From Agromyces aurantiacus (lineage in GTDB: Bacteria; Actinomycetota; Actinomycetes; Actinomycetales; Microbacteriaceae), in contig NZ_JAFBBW010000001.1 in the NCBI RefSeq assembly GCF_016907355.1, positions 620,001 through 684,000 of the forward strand: 64,000 nucleotides of DNA, read 5' to 3'. Every line of letters starts with the position of its first letter. Position 1 is the first letter of the stretch. Both the position numbers and the translations under genes were made by a program. Positions 1-8,649 of the stretch are shown piece after piece. The notes under the pieces are model-generated. The model had not been told where the DNA came from, made no database searches, and saw only the letters and a list, made by a program, of their open reading frames with translations.

Positions 1-805
1 CCGTGAGCAGGCGACCCGACGGGCTCGCGTCGAGGTGCGACGGCTGCACGATGTCGTCGCGGCCGCCCGACGGTGGCGCGACGACCGCGGCCTCGGTGCC
101 CGCGGCACGCGCGGTCGCCGCGTCGAGCTCGAACGTGTGCAGGCGGCCGTCGAGCTCGCCGATCACGTGCAGCACGCCCGCCTGCACGAGCAGGTGGCGC
201 GGGCCGGTTCCGGGGGCCAGGTCGATGGTGCGCGCGATGCGCAGCGTGGGCCCCGCGGCATCCGTCGCCCGCTCGACCACGAGCTCGTGGATCGCGTCGC
301 CGCCGAGGTCGCTCACGAGATGCGTGCCCCACGGGGTCGGCACGACCTGGTGGGCGTGCGGCGCGTCCTGGCGGTCGGCGACCGGACCGGTGCGCGGGGG
401 CAGCGGCAGCGTCACCGGGCGGCCGAGCCCACCCGACGAGTCGAACGGCACGGCCGTGACCGATCCGCCCGAGTAGTTCGCGACGAGCAGCACTCCAGAT
501 GCCGCGTCGACGACGACGTGGCACGGATCGGCCTCGCCGTGCTGCACGACGGCGACGGGCACGAGCGTCGCGCCCGCGCCATCCGGACCGCCGTCGACGC
601 GGAAGCTCGCGACCGACCCCGACGATTCCTCGAGCACCGCGAACAGCAGGTCGCCCGAGCGCGCGACGAACGAGGGGTTCGACGCGACGGCCGACGCGAC
701 GACGCGCCACTCGCCCGACGCCGACCGCTCCGCGAGGTGCAGGCTCGGCGCAGGGCCGTCGGGCGTGTACGACCCGAGGGCGAACCGACGCGCCTGCGCG
801 GTCAC
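1..805 (-). CDS. Lactonase-family (YbhE/Pgl type) beta-propeller protein, 3' end cut off
   Basis: The window edge removes the C-terminus; 268 codons remain. The visible protein begins [17 protein letters not shown] and carries the repeating blade pattern of the seven-bladed lactonase family, with landmarks [33 protein letters not shown] and GTGPRHLLV. The family includes 6-phosphogluconolactonase (hydrolysis of 6-phosphogluconolactone in the oxidative pentose phosphate route), but many members act on other sugar lactones, so the substrate is open. The GTG start overlaps the TGA stop of the upstream hydroxyacid dehydrogenase (GTGA), so the two are translationally coupled and probably share the operon controlled by the FadR-type regulator. 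A role in sugar-acid or lactone use together with that dehydrogenase is an inference. No signal peptide is visible. Confidence 0.85.
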   Translation of the reverse strand, partial: MTAQARRFALGSYTPDGPAPSLHLAERSASGEWRVVASAVASNPSFVARSGDLLFAVLEESSGSVASFRVDGGPDGAGATLVPVAVVQHGEADPCHVVVDAASGVLLVANYSGGSVTAVPFDSSGGLGRPVTLPLPPRTGPVADRQDAPHAHQVVPTPWGTHLVSDLGGDAIHELVVERATDAAGPTLRIARTIDLAPGTGPRHLLVQAGVLHVIGELDGRLHTFELDAATARAAGTEAAVVAPPSGGRDDIVQPSHLDASPSGRLLT

Positions 806-2088
806 AGCTGGACCGGCAGGCGCGACGCGGCGGCCTCGGCCGCGTCGGCGACGGGGCGTGCGACGGGCTGCAGGCGCGTGAGCTGGGTGACGTGCTTCGG
901 CGAGAGCTCGTCGAGCGTGGCGACCTCGAGCAGCTTCATGGTGCGCTCGATCTCGCCGCGCAGGATCGCGATCGTGCGGTCGACGCCGCGCCGGCCGCCC
1001 GCCATGAGGCCGTAGAGGTAGGCCCGGCCGATGAGCGTGAACCGCGCTCCGAGGGCGATCGACGCGACGATGTCGGCGCCGTTCATGATGCCCGTGTCGA
1101 CGTGGACCTCCATGTCGCCGCCGACCTCGCGGACGACGTCGGGCAGCAGGTGGAAGGGGATCGGCGCGCGGTCGAGCTGGCGGCCGCCGTGGTTCGAGAG
1201 CACGACGCCGTCGACGCCCGTGTCGGCGAGGAGCCTGGCATCCTCGACGGTCTGCACGCCCTTCACGACGATCTTCCCGGGCCAGATCTCGCGGATGACA
1301 TCGAGGTCGGCGAACGAGATCGTGGGGTCCATGGCCGAGTCGAGCAGTTCGCCGACCGTGCCGCCCGTCGACGAGAGCGACGCGAACTCGAGCTTCGGCG
1401 TGGTCAGGAAGTCGATCCACCACGCCGGGCGGGGGATCGCGTTCACGATGGTCCCCAGCGTGAGCTGCGGCGGGATCGAGAAGCCGTTGCGCTTGTCGCG
1501 CAGCCGGGCGCCCGCGACGGGCGTGTCGACCGTGAAGAACAGCGTGTCGAAGCCCGCGGCCGCGGCGCGGCGCGCGAGCTCGTACGAGATCTCGCGGTCC
1601 TTCATGACGTAGAGCTGGAACCAGTTGCGCCCGGTGGGGTTCGCGGCCTTCACGCCCTCGATCGAGGTCGTGCCGAGCGTCGAGAGCGTGAACGGGATGC
1701 CCGCGGCGCCGGCCGCGCCGGCGCCGGCCTCCTCGCCTTCGGTCTGCATGAGGCGCGTGAAGCCCGTCGGCGCGATGCCGAACGGCAGCGCGCTCGGGCC
1801 GCCGAGCACCTCGCGACTCGTGTCGACGACCGGCACGTTGCGCAGGATCGACGGGTGGAACTCCACGTCCTGGAACGCCTGCCGCGCTCGGGCCAGCGAC
1901 AGCTCGCCCTCGGCGGCGCCCTCGGTGTAGTCGAACGGCGCCTTGGGCGTGCGGCGCTTGGCGATCTCGCGCAGGTCGGCGATCGTGAGCGCCTTCTCGA
2001 GGCGCCGGTCGGTGGGGTTCAGGGTCGGCGTCTTGAACCGCATGAGCTCGGCGAGCTCGCGCGGGTTCGGGAACTGGCGCTGGACCAT
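802..2088 (-). CDS. FMN-dependent alpha-hydroxy-acid dehydrogenase/oxidase (L-lactate dehydrogenase LldD family)
   Basis: 428 aa, full length for the family. It oxidises an (S)-2-hydroxy acid such as L-lactate to the 2-keto acid using FMN in a TIM barrel. The catalytic stretch [13 protein letters not shown] holds the active-site His and the substrate-binding Arg. [18 protein letters not shown] and [11 protein letters not shown] form the phosphate-binding end of the barrel. The N-terminus ([22 protein letters not shown]) matches the family entry segment. The start is ATG after a purine-rich stretch 24 nt past the regulator stop. It is second in a minus-strand operon (regulator, this gene, lactonase), and the upstream operators resemble LldR/FadR sites, which fits lactate or a related hydroxy acid. 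The exact substrate cannot be read from the sequence. Confidence 0.9.
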   Translation of the reverse strand: MVQRQFPNPRELAELMRFKTPTLNPTDRRLEKALTIADLREIAKRRTPKAPFDYTEGAAEGELSLARARQAFQDVEFHPSILRNVPVVDTSREVLGGPSALPFGIAPTGFTRLMQTEGEEAGAGAAGAAGIPFTLSTLGTTSIEGVKAANPTGRNWFQLYVMKDREISYELARRAAAAGFDTLFFTVDTPVAGARLRDKRNGFSIPPQLTLGTIVNAIPRPAWWIDFLTTPKLEFASLSSTGGTVGELLDSAMDPTISFADLDVIREIWPGKIVVKGVQTVEDARLLADTGVDGVVLSNHGGRQLDRAPIPFHLLPDVVREVGGDMEVHVDTGIMNGADIVASIALGARFTLIGRAYLYGLMAGGRRGVDRTIAILRGEIERTMKLLEVATLDELSPKHVTQLTRLQPVARPVADAAEAAASRLPVQL

Positions 2089-2112
2089 GGTGGCTCTCTT
2101 CCTGCGATGGGG

Positions 2113-2862
2113 TCAGTGCGGCGCCGCGGCGCCGCGGTCGGCGTCGGGCGAGATCTCGGCGTAGTAGCCGGCGATGTGGTCGTTGATGCGGGCGCGCGCG
2201 GCCGCGGGATCGGCGGCGCGGACGGCCTCGAGGATGCCGCGGTGCTCGCGGCGCAGCCGGGCCGCGGTCGCGCGCCAGTCGGCGATGCGCGCGCTGCCGG
2301 CGAGGGCGTATCCCTCGATGCCGCTGCGCAGGCCCGCCATCGTCGCGGTGATCACCTGGTTGCCCGACGCCTCGGCGAGGGCGAGGTGGAACGCGGCGTC
2401 GAGCGCGAGGAACTCGGCGCGGTCGAGCGAGGGGTCGTCCATGGCGTCGAGCAGTCGTTCGACCGCGGCGAGGTCGGCACGGGCGGATGCCGCGGCGAGG
2501 TCGCCCGCGACGTGCGCCTCGAGCACGAGCCGCGTCTCGACGATGTCGCGGACCGGGAAGCCGTTCGCGGCGACCTGCAGGCGCATGAGTGCGCTCATGC
2601 CTCCCGCGGGAGTGGCGATGATGATGGCGCCGGCCGTCGGGCCCGAACCGGTGTGGGTGCGGATGAGGCCGAGCACCTCGAGCACGCGGAGCGCCTCGCG
2701 CACGCTCGACCGGCCGACGCCGAGGTCGGCGGCCAGCGCTCGCTCGCCGGGGAGCCGGTCGCCGGGGGCGAGGTCGCCGTCGAGCAGCCGGCGCTCGACG
2801 TGCTCGAGCACGGCCTCCCAGGCGCGGGGCTCGATCGAGCGGGCGGATGCCTCGTCGCCCAT
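2113..2862 (-). CDS. FadR-subfamily GntR transcriptional regulator (FCD domain)
   Basis: 249 aa. Residues about 10-80 form a winged helix (LEHVERRLLDGDLAPGDRLPGERALAADLGVGR followed by SSVREALRVLEVLGLI). Residues about 95-240 are an all-helical FCD ligand domain with the metal-binding style RLVLEAHVAG...DAAFHLALAEASGN. It precedes an FMN hydroxyacid dehydrogenase and a lactonase in one direction, so it probably regulates them and itself in response to lactate or a related acid. Two identical-core palindromes lie 22 and 45 bp upstream of the start. The ATG has a strong ribosome site (GGAGGGAG, 4 nt before it). Ligand identity is inferred only from the neighbours. Confidence 0.92.
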   Translation of the reverse strand: MGDEASARSIEPRAWEAVLEHVERRLLDGDLAPGDRLPGERALAADLGVGRSSVREALRVLEVLGLIRTHTGSGPTAGAIIIATPAGGMSALMRLQVAANGFPVRDIVETRLVLEAHVAGDLAAASARADLAAVERLLDAMDDPSLDRAEFLALDAAFHLALAEASGNQVITATMAGLRSGIEGYALAGSARIADWRATAARLRREHRGILEAVRAADPAAARARINDHIAGYYAEISPDADRGAAAPH

Positions 2863-2883
2863 GTCGCTCCCTCCGTCGCGCGC

Positions 2884-2921
2884 TGTGGTCTGACCACACT
2901 AGCAGATGTGGTCAGACCACA
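2884..2921 (-). promoter_or_regulatory. Twin palindromic operators of the FadR-type regulator, with -10 element
   Basis: Two 15-bp palindromes, TGTGGTCTGACCACA at 2884-2898 and TGTGGTCAGACCACA at 2907-2921, have centres 23 bp apart, about two helical turns. The core TGGTC-N-GACCA matches the general FadR/LldR site shape. On the minus strand an extended -10 (TG-C-TAGTGT, TAGTGT at 2901-2896) overlaps the promoter-proximal site, so binding would block transcription. The next gene on each side is the regulator (minus) and the DUF1707 protein (plus), and both could be affected. Confidence 0.85.
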
Positions 2922-2976
2922 GGATGCGGGGCTTTCGTCACTTCCCCGCGCCAACCGGCTCGGGCAGGCTGATGGG

Positions 2977-3453
2977 ATGAGCGGCTACGCGTACCCTGAT
3001 CGACCCGAGGAACGGCTGAGCAACTCCGAGCGGGAGGAGGCGGTCGCGCGACTCTCCGAGGCTCAGATCGAAGGACGGCTCACGCCCGCCGAATACGACC
3101 AGCGCGCCGCGTCGGCGCGCGCGGCGGCCACGCGGGGCGACCTCGCCCCGCTCTTCGCCGACCTTCCCGATGCGGCCCCGGCCGCGGCATCCGCACCGAC
3201 CCTCCTCGGCGGGCCCGGCATGGTGCCGCCGCCGTCGGCCGGCACGCTGCCCGCTCCGGCGCGCACGTCGCGAGCGCTCGGCGGTCGCGTCGGCGACACG
3301 ATCATGGCCCTCACGCCGTTCATCGCGCTCGGACTGTTCTTCTGGTTCGGCTTCGCGGGCGGCTTCGCCTGGTCGTGGCTGTGGTTCCTGATCATCCCGA
3401 TCGCGGCGATCATCATCTACGGGCCGGGCGGCAAGCCCGACTCGGAGCGCTGA
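2977..3453 (+). CDS. DUF1707 domain membrane protein
   Basis: 158 aa. Residues about 8-60 match the DUF1707 pattern of actinobacteria (LSNSEREEAVARLSEAQIEG, GRLTPAEYDQR, TRGDLAPLFADLP), a short SHOCT-like helical module of unknown function. A Pro/Ala linker follows. Two close hydrophobic segments (about 110-130 and 133-150, ending IPIAAIIIYGPGG) anchor the C-terminus in the membrane. The ATG at 2977 is chosen because the reading frame upstream is antisense to the regulator. A -10-like CAGGCT ends 6 nt before the start, the same arrangement as other probable leaderless genes here. No specific role can be assigned. Confidence 0.85.
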   Translation: MSGYAYPDRPEERLSNSEREEAVARLSEAQIEGRLTPAEYDQRAASARAAATRGDLAPLFADLPDAAPAAASAPTLLGGPGMVPPPSAGTLPAPARTSRALGGRVGDTIMALTPFIALGLFFWFGFAGGFAWSWLWFLIIPIAAIIIYGPGGKPDSER

Positions 3454-3495
3454 GCGGCTCGCTCGCGGCTCGGCCGTCGGTCCCGGCGGCGCGGG

Positions 3496-4566
3496 TCAGG
3501 CCTTCTTCGGACGGATGCGCACGCGGTTGTTGCCGGGCGTCTCATCGAGCTCGACCACGCCGCCGCGCGACTTGAGGAAGTCGGTGAACGTCGGGAAGCC
3601 GAGCCGGCGCTCCTGGAACGACGGGTCCATGCGCAGCATCTGGTTCTTGACCGCGCTCGAGTCCTGCCACTCCTGGTCGTTCTTCGCGCGCAGCAGCTCG
3701 AGCGCCTTGAGGAGCAGGCGGCCGGGATTGCGCGTCGTGCCGGCCGCGGCGTCGCTGACGGCGCCCGACTCGTCGGGGGCGACGAACTGCACGGCTCGTG
3801 GTGAGCTCGGGGGAGCCGAGGCCTCCTTCGACGCCGGGGCCCCGCTCTCGGCCTCGGCTGCGGCGACCTCCGTCACGGTCTTCGACGATGCGCGTCGGCG
3901 ACGCGCGGGGGCCGCCTGCGGCGCAGCCGCCTCGGGCGTACCGTTCGATGCCTTCGAGTCGGAGCCGCGCTGCGCGACCTCGTCCTCGTCGTCGCGCACC
4001 GCGGCATCCGTCGCCAGCAGGGCGTCGTAGTCGGCGTACTCGTCGCATGCGGCCGTCAGTGCCCGGCTCGTGCCGCCGGCCACGCCGATGCCGACCACGT
4101 ACCGTCCGAGCTTCTTGGTCTTCTGGGCGAGTGCCACGTAGTCGGAGTCGCCCGCCACGATCACGATGTGCGAGAGGTTCTCGATGAGGAACAGGTCCTC
4201 GATGGCGTCGACCGAGAGGCGGATGTCGGCGCCGTTCTTCGTCGCCGACAGCGGGAAGAGCTGCACGAGGTCGACCGCGCGGTCGATGAGCTGGTTGCGG
4301 TAGCTCGCGTTCACCGGCGTGGACCAGTCGGCGTACGCGCGCGCGATCGCGATCGTGCCGAACGTCGCGGCGAAGTCGAGCACCGCATCGATGTCGACCG
4401 TCGCCTGCTGCAGCCGCTTCCACGCCTGCGTGTTCGGCTGCACGACCTTGGTGCGGCTCGTGTCCTTGCGGTACGCGCCCTCGCCGTGGAGCTGGTCGTA
4501 GCGCGAGATCACGATGTTGTCGAAGTCGAAGTAGAGCGCGACCCGGGGTTCTGCCGTTGCGGCCAT
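3496..4566 (-). CDS. NYN-domain RNase-like protein with C-terminal OST-HTH/LOTUS-type domain
   Basis: 356 aa. Residues 1-165 are a NYN (PIN-like) nuclease fold: YFDFDNI near the N-terminus supplies the first acidic residues, DIRLSVDAIEDL the middle acid, and IVIVAGDSDYVALAQ the third. A low-complexity Ala/Glu/Ser linker (about 175-275) leads to a helical C-terminal module (RLLLKALELLRAKND, FQERRLGFPTFTDFLKSRG) resembling the OST-HTH/LOTUS RNA-binding domain that often accompanies NYN. Proteins of this design are thought to process or degrade RNA. The start ATG at 4566 has GGAAGG upstream; the longer open frame beyond it is antisense to uraD. It is monocistronic. Confidence 0.88.
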   Translation of the reverse strand: MAATAEPRVALYFDFDNIVISRYDQLHGEGAYRKDTSRTKVVQPNTQAWKRLQQATVDIDAVLDFAATFGTIAIARAYADWSTPVNASYRNQLIDRAVDLVQLFPLSATKNGADIRLSVDAIEDLFLIENLSHIVIVAGDSDYVALAQKTKKLGRYVVGIGVAGGTSRALTAACDEYADYDALLATDAAVRDDEDEVAQRGSDSKASNGTPEAAAPQAAPARRRRASSKTVTEVAAAEAESGAPASKEASAPPSSPRAVQFVAPDESGAVSDAAAGTTRNPGRLLLKALELLRAKNDQEWQDSSAVKNQMLRMDPSFQERRLGFPTFTDFLKSRGGVVELDETPGNNRVRIRPKKA

Positions 4567-4707
4567 GTCGACCTTCCGTCGGGGTTCCCCTCGATCGTAG
4601 GCCGCGCGCGGCACCGGGCGACAGGCGCCGCACCGGCATGGTCCCGGGCGGTCCGGCATGGCAGCATGGACGCACGCCGCACCGCTGCGGCGGGGGAGGA
4701 GCCGCAG

Positions 4708-5223
4708 TTGGGCGACGGCACCCTGGCGGGCGAGCGGTTCCGCGAACAGCTCCGCGCGTGCCTGCATGTCGAGCGGTGGGTCGACGAGGTGGTGGATGGC
4801 GCGCCCTACGGCTCGCTCGACGAGCTCCTCGCGGCGGCGTCCGCGGCGGCGACCCCGCTCTCCCGCGCCGAGATCGACGAGGCGCTGGGCGCACACCCGC
4901 GCATCGGCGAGCGACCCGCCGGAGACGGCCCGGCCGCGCAGTTCTCGCGCGCGGAGCAGTCGTCGGCCGACGCCGACGACGCCGCGCTCGCCGCCGCCGT
5001 CGCGGCCGGCAACCGGGCGTACGAGTCCCGGTTCGGCCGCGTCTTCCTGATCCGCGCCGCCGGCCGCTCGCGCGCCGAGATCCTCGCCGAGCTCTCGCGG
5101 CGCCTCGAGCTCGACGAGGAGCGCGAGCTCGTGGCGGTCGGCGAGCAGCTCCGCGAGATCGCCCGGCTGCGCCTCGAGCAGACGTTCGCCGACGCGCATG
5201 CGCCGATCGGGGCCGCGGCATGA
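4708..5223 (+). CDS. uraD: 2-oxo-4-hydroxy-4-carboxy-5-ureidoimidazoline (OHCU) decarboxylase
   Basis: 171 aa from a TTG start. UraD performs the last step of urate conversion to (S)-allantoin. The family signatures HPRIGERPAG (catalytic His) and SRAEQSSA (after which the helical bundle continues) are present, as is the C-terminal RLELDEERELVAVGEQLREIARLRLEQ helix. TTG at 4708 is favoured because a strong ribosome site GGGGGAGGA ends 7 nt before it; an in-frame ATG at 4666 has none. The stop overlaps the uraH start (ATGA). It is first of three urate-degradation genes. Confidence 0.93.
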   Translation: MGDGTLAGERFREQLRACLHVERWVDEVVDGAPYGSLDELLAAASAAATPLSRAEIDEALGAHPRIGERPAGDGPAAQFSRAEQSSADADDAALAAAVAAGNRAYESRFGRVFLIRAAGRSRAEILAELSRRLELDEERELVAVGEQLREIARLRLEQTFADAHAPIGAAA

Positions 5224-5558
5224 GCGCGCGCAGCCACGTCACGACGCACGTGCTCGACGCCGCGCTCGGTCGGCCGGCGGTGGGCGTGCCGGTCCGGCTC
5301 GACCGCCTCGCCGACGAGGACTGGGCCGAGATCGCCGCCGCCACCACCGACGACGACGGCCGCGCGTCGCAGCTCGGCCCCGAGGCGCTCGCGGCGGGCG
5401 TGTACCGCGTGGTCTTCGACACGCGCGCCTACTTCGGGGATCGGCCGACGTTCTACCCCGAGGTCGTGATCGTCTTCGAGCTCGCCGACGCGTCCGAGCA
5501 CTACCACGTGCCGCTGCTGCTCAGTCCGTACGCCTACTCGACGTACCGGGGCAGCTGA
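5220..5558 (+). CDS. uraH: 5-hydroxyisourate hydrolase (transthyretin-like)
   Basis: 112 aa. It hydrolyses 5-hydroxyisourate, the product of uricase, to OHCU. Both family signatures are present: THVLDAALGRPAVGVPVRLD at the N-terminus (His and Arg of the active site) and the C-terminal YHVPLLLSPYAYSTYRGS, ending in the diagnostic YRGS. The length is normal for the homotetrameric bacterial enzyme. The ATG overlaps the uraD stop by 4 nt, so the two are coupled. The order uraD-uraH-uricase is the reverse of the chemical order. Confidence 0.95.
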   Translation: MSARSHVTTHVLDAALGRPAVGVPVRLDRLADEDWAEIAAATTDDDGRASQLGPEALAAGVYRVVFDTRAYFGDRPTFYPEVVIVFELADASEHYHVPLLLSPYAYSTYRGS

Positions 5559-5602
5559 GGCCGGCGGACAGGCGGCGCGACGGCGATCGGAAGGAGCAGC
5601 GG

Positions 5603-6508
5603 ATGGCGATCATCCTCGGGGACCACCAGTACGGGAAGGCCGAGAACCGCATCGTGCGGATCGTCCGCGACGCGCCGCGCCATGAGATCCGCGACGTCAA
5701 CGTCTCGACGGCGCTGCGCGGCGACTTCGCCGCCGCGCATCTCGTCGGCGACCAGGCGAACGTGCTGCCCACCGACACCCAGAAGCAGACGGCGTATGCG
5801 TTCGCGAAGCGGCTCGGCCGGGACTCGATCGAGGAGTACGGGCTCGCGCTGGCCCGCCACTTCGTCGACGAGGTGTCGCCCGTCACGGGCGCGCGGATCG
5901 AGATCGAGGACTTCGCGTGGACCCGCGCGGTCGTCGACGGGGTCGAGCACGACCACACCTGGGTTCGGAACGGGCAGGAGGTCCGCACCGCGTCGGTCAC
6001 GGTCGAGGGCCGCGGCGACGCGCAGCGCGCGTGGGTCACGGGCGGGCTCAAGGACCTCGTCATCCTGAAGTCGACCGGCTCCGAGTTCCGCGGCTTCTAC
6101 GAGGACGAGTTCACGATCCTCGAGCCGACCACCGATCGCGTGATGGCGACCTCGCTCACGGCGAGGTGGCGATTCGGCACGACGCAGGTCGCCTGGGACG
6201 AGCTCTACGCCGGCGTGCGCTCCATCCTCGTCGACCGCTTCGCGCTCGTGCACTCGCTCGCGCTCCAGCAGACGCTCTACGAGATGGGCCGGGCCGTGCT
6301 CGAGGCGCACGAGGCGATCGTGGAGATCCGGCTGTCGGCCCCGAACAAGCACCACTTCCTCTACGACCTCGGGCGCTTCGGCCTGACCAACCACGGCGAG
6401 GTGTACCACGCCGACGACCGCCCCTACGGACTCATCCAGGCCAGCGTGACGCGGGATGACGCGCCGGACCCCGGGCCGGCCTGGCACCAGTACACCGGCC
6501 TGGTCTGA
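5603..6508 (+). CDS. pucL: Urate oxidase (uricase), cofactor-independent
   Basis: 301 aa, the usual length of bacterial uricase with two T-fold domains. It oxidises urate with O2 to 5-hydroxyisourate. Seen: GDHQYGKAENRIVRIVRD with the catalytic Lys, NVLPTDTQKQTAYAFAK with the catalytic Thr, and the C-terminal NKHHFLYDLGRFG...GEVYHADDRPYGLI stretch. The ATG has AAGGAG 7 nt upstream and lies 44 bp after uraH. No allantoinase, permease or regulator is adjacent, so the rest of the purine pathway must lie elsewhere. Confidence 0.95.
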   Translation: MAIILGDHQYGKAENRIVRIVRDAPRHEIRDVNVSTALRGDFAAAHLVGDQANVLPTDTQKQTAYAFAKRLGRDSIEEYGLALARHFVDEVSPVTGARIEIEDFAWTRAVVDGVEHDHTWVRNGQEVRTASVTVEGRGDAQRAWVTGGLKDLVILKSTGSEFRGFYEDEFTILEPTTDRVMATSLTARWRFGTTQVAWDELYAGVRSILVDRFALVHSLALQQTLYEMGRAVLEAHEAIVEIRLSAPNKHHFLYDLGRFGLTNHGEVYHADDRPYGLIQASVTRDDAPDPGPAWHQYTGLV

Positions 6509-6546
6509 CCGCGCCGCCGACGCCGACAGGTTCGACGGATCAGCGG

Positions 6547-7518
6547 TCAGGCGGCCGCGGCCACCGCGTTGTGCAGTTCGTCGCCGTCGATGCCGAGGCG
6601 GCCGACGCCGCCGCCGACGTTCGTGAGCAGCACGAAGCAGACGCCGAGCGACGGGGTGATCCAGAACTCGGTACCGGCCCAGCCGCCGTGGCCGTATGTG
6701 TCGCGGGCGAGCAGGCCCGGCGCGGAGTGGCGCAGGTTCCACGTGAAGCCCCAGTCCTGCCCGCGCGACTCGGGATACGGTTCGAGTTTCGGCAGCCCCG
6801 CCGTGATCGGGCGGCGCATCGCCTCGCTCGTCACGCGGGCGACGAGCGATCCGTCGTCGCGCAGCAGCGCGCTGCCGACCGCGAGCAGGTCCGCGGCGCG
6901 CGCGAACAGCCCGGCGCCCGGATGGCGCAGCGACGCGAACCGCGGCCAGTCCAGGCCCTGCTCGGCGGCCTCGACCGGCGCGTGCGGCGAGGCGTCGGCG
7001 TCGAAGGTGAGGCCCGCGGCATCCGCTCGTTCGCCGACCTGCGCGACCGCCCGCTCCCAGGGCGCGCCCGAGGCGTCCTCGATGAGCGCGGCGATGCCCT
7101 CGAACGCGATCGTCGAGTAGCGCGAGGCGGTGCCCGCCGCGAAGTCGCGGCCGGGCGCGAGCAGCGATGGCCGCAGGCCCCGGGGCGTGTCGAGGGGCGG
7201 CTCGACGATGCCCGAGGTGTGGCTCGCGAGGTGGCGCAGCCGCACGACGTCGTCGCGGCCGGCGCCGAACGACGGGATGGCGCGGGTCAGCGGCGTGTCG
7301 GGCGTGAGCCGGCCCTGCTCGACCAGGTGCAGGGCGGCGAGCCCGACGATCGGCTTCGTGATCGAGAACAGCGGATAGTGGTCGTCGACGGAGGCCGCGC
7401 CGAACGCGTCGAGCGCGGCGACCCCGTCGGCCGTCGCGACGCCGAGCACGGCGGTCGGCAGGGGGCCCTGCTCGACGTGGCGGCGGACCCAGTCGAACGC
7501 GTGGTCGAACTGCGGCAT
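6547..7518 (-). CDS. Serine hydrolase of the beta-lactamase class C / D,D-peptidase fold
   Basis: 323 aa, no signal peptide, so probably cytoplasmic. Motif 1 is FSITK (Ser52, Lys55), motif 2 is the YST tripeptide (ASRYSTIAFEG), and motif 3 is the GHGG near residue 276. This is the penicillin-binding-protein-like fold shared by esterases, D-aminopeptidases and class C beta-lactamases. Nothing in the motifs tells these apart, and an esterase is likely given the lack of export. It has GAGAGGAA before the ATG. Its upstream neighbour on the same strand is a hydroxyacid dehydrogenase, separated by a long hairpin. Confidence 0.85.
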   Translation of the reverse strand: MPQFDHAFDWVRRHVEQGPLPTAVLGVATADGVAALDAFGAASVDDHYPLFSITKPIVGLAALHLVEQGRLTPDTPLTRAIPSFGAGRDDVVRLRHLASHTSGIVEPPLDTPRGLRPSLLAPGRDFAAGTASRYSTIAFEGIAALIEDASGAPWERAVAQVGERADAAGLTFDADASPHAPVEAAEQGLDWPRFASLRHPGAGLFARAADLLAVGSALLRDDGSLVARVTSEAMRRPITAGLPKLEPYPESRGQDWGFTWNLRHSAPGLLARDTYGHGGWAGTEFWITPSLGVCFVLLTNVGGGVGRLGIDGDELHNAVAAAA

Positions 7519-7565
7519 CGGGGAGTTCCTCTCTGGTCGCTGGGGTGGTGCGTTCCCGTCGCGAG

Positions 7566-7625
7566 GGGGTCGTTTCGCGACATCCGTTCGACTGCGGCGC
7601 GGCGCGGATGTCGCGAGGTGACCCC
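7566..7625. repeat. Long intergenic hairpin (21-bp arms, 18-nt loop)
   Basis: Arms at 7566-7586 and 7605-7625 pair over 21 positions. Eighteen are Watson-Crick and three are G-U/U-G when read as RNA of the plus strand. The loop is 7587-7604. It fills the gap between the end of the 2-hydroxyacid dehydrogenase and the start of the serine hydrolase, both on the minus strand. No U tract follows, so it may be a repeat-type or mRNA-stabilising element rather than a classic terminator. Confidence 0.75.
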
Positions 7626-7636
7626 TGCGCAGCGGG

Positions 7637-8590
7637 TCAGGTGCGCAGCACGACGTTGCGCGGCGCGTCGCCGCGCGACATCCGCACGATCTGCTCGCGC
7701 AGCAGCCGCGCCATGCGCGGCATCATCGCGGTCGTGGCGCCGCCGACGTGCGGTAAGACGAGCACGTTCGGCAGCGCGAACAGCGGATGGCCCTCGGGCA
7801 GCGGCTCGGGGTCGGTGACGTCGAGCGCGAAGCGCAGCCGGCCCGAGCGCGCCTCGGCGAGGATCGCGTCGGTGTCGGCGACCGGGCCGCGGGCGACGTT
7901 CACGACCAGCGCGCCGTCGGGCAGCGCCGCGAGGAATCCCGCGTCGACCAGGCGCGTGGTCGACTGGTCGAGGGGCACGACCACGATCACGATCTCGGCC
8001 CGGGGCAGCAGCTCCGCGAGCTCGTCGATGCCGTGCACGTGCCCGTGTTCGTCGTCGCGGGCCCGGCGGGCGACGCGGGTCAGCTCGACCTCGAACGGGG
8101 CGAGCCGCGCCTCGATCGCGCGGCCGACGCCGCCGTAGCCGAGGAGCAGCACGCGCCGGTCGGCGAGGCTCGCGTGGCGCGCGGGCGCCCAGCGCCCCTC
8201 CGCCGCCGCACGCACGAAGTCGGGCAGGCCGCGCTGCGCCGCGATCGCGAGGCCGACCGCGAGCTCGGCGGTCGAGGTCTCGTGCACCGACGCCGCGTTC
8301 GCGAACACGTGCCCCGGCGGCAGTGCATCCGGGATGTCGTCGTAGCCGATCGACTGCGACTGCACGAGCCCGACCTCGAGGCCCGCGAGCGCGCCGAGCC
8401 GGTCGGCGGCGCCCATGTACGGCGGCACGACGATGTCGATGCGGCGGCCGGCGGTCGCGGCCGGCGGCGGGCCCGCGAGATCCCACTCGACGAGTTCGAC
8501 GTCCTCGGGCACACCGCCGGGCGTCTGCTCCAGCGCGCGACGCAGGGTCGCGCCGGGCACGGTCACGAGGAGGGGTCGGGTTCCGGTCAT
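7637..8590 (-). CDS. D-isomer-specific 2-hydroxyacid dehydrogenase
   Basis: 317 aa. NAD(P)-dependent reduction of a 2-keto acid to a D-2-hydroxy acid, or the reverse. The nucleotide-binding motif is LLLGYGGVGRAIEARL, and the catalytic trio is Arg (VNVARGPVADT), Glu (VTDPEPLPEGHPLF) and His (LPHVGGATTAM). N- and C-terminal segments form the substrate domain. The substrate (phosphoglycerate, glyoxylate, hydroxypyruvate or other) cannot be decided; there is no serine-biosynthesis context. The ATG follows AAGGA. It may share a transcript with the serine hydrolase 119 bp downstream. Confidence 0.9.
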   Translation of the reverse strand: MTGTRPLLVTVPGATLRRALEQTPGGVPEDVELVEWDLAGPPPAATAGRRIDIVVPPYMGAADRLGALAGLEVGLVQSQSIGYDDIPDALPPGHVFANAASVHETSTAELAVGLAIAAQRGLPDFVRAAAEGRWAPARHASLADRRVLLLGYGGVGRAIEARLAPFEVELTRVARRARDDEHGHVHGIDELAELLPRAEIVIVVVPLDQSTTRLVDAGFLAALPDGALVVNVARGPVADTDAILAEARSGRLRFALDVTDPEPLPEGHPLFALPNVLVLPHVGGATTAMMPRMARLLREQIVRMSRGDAPRNVVLRT

Positions 8591-8649
8591 GCCTCGATCC
8601 TTCCAGAGCGGATGTCGCGCGGCCGGGCCGCGCTGGTACGGTGACGCGC

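Noticed and set aside
499..3453. A 984-codon open frame on the plus strand
   Set aside because: It is antisense to the dehydrogenase and regulator genes and rich in Arg/Ala as expected of high-GC shadow frames; only its last 158 codons (from 2977) are a real gene.
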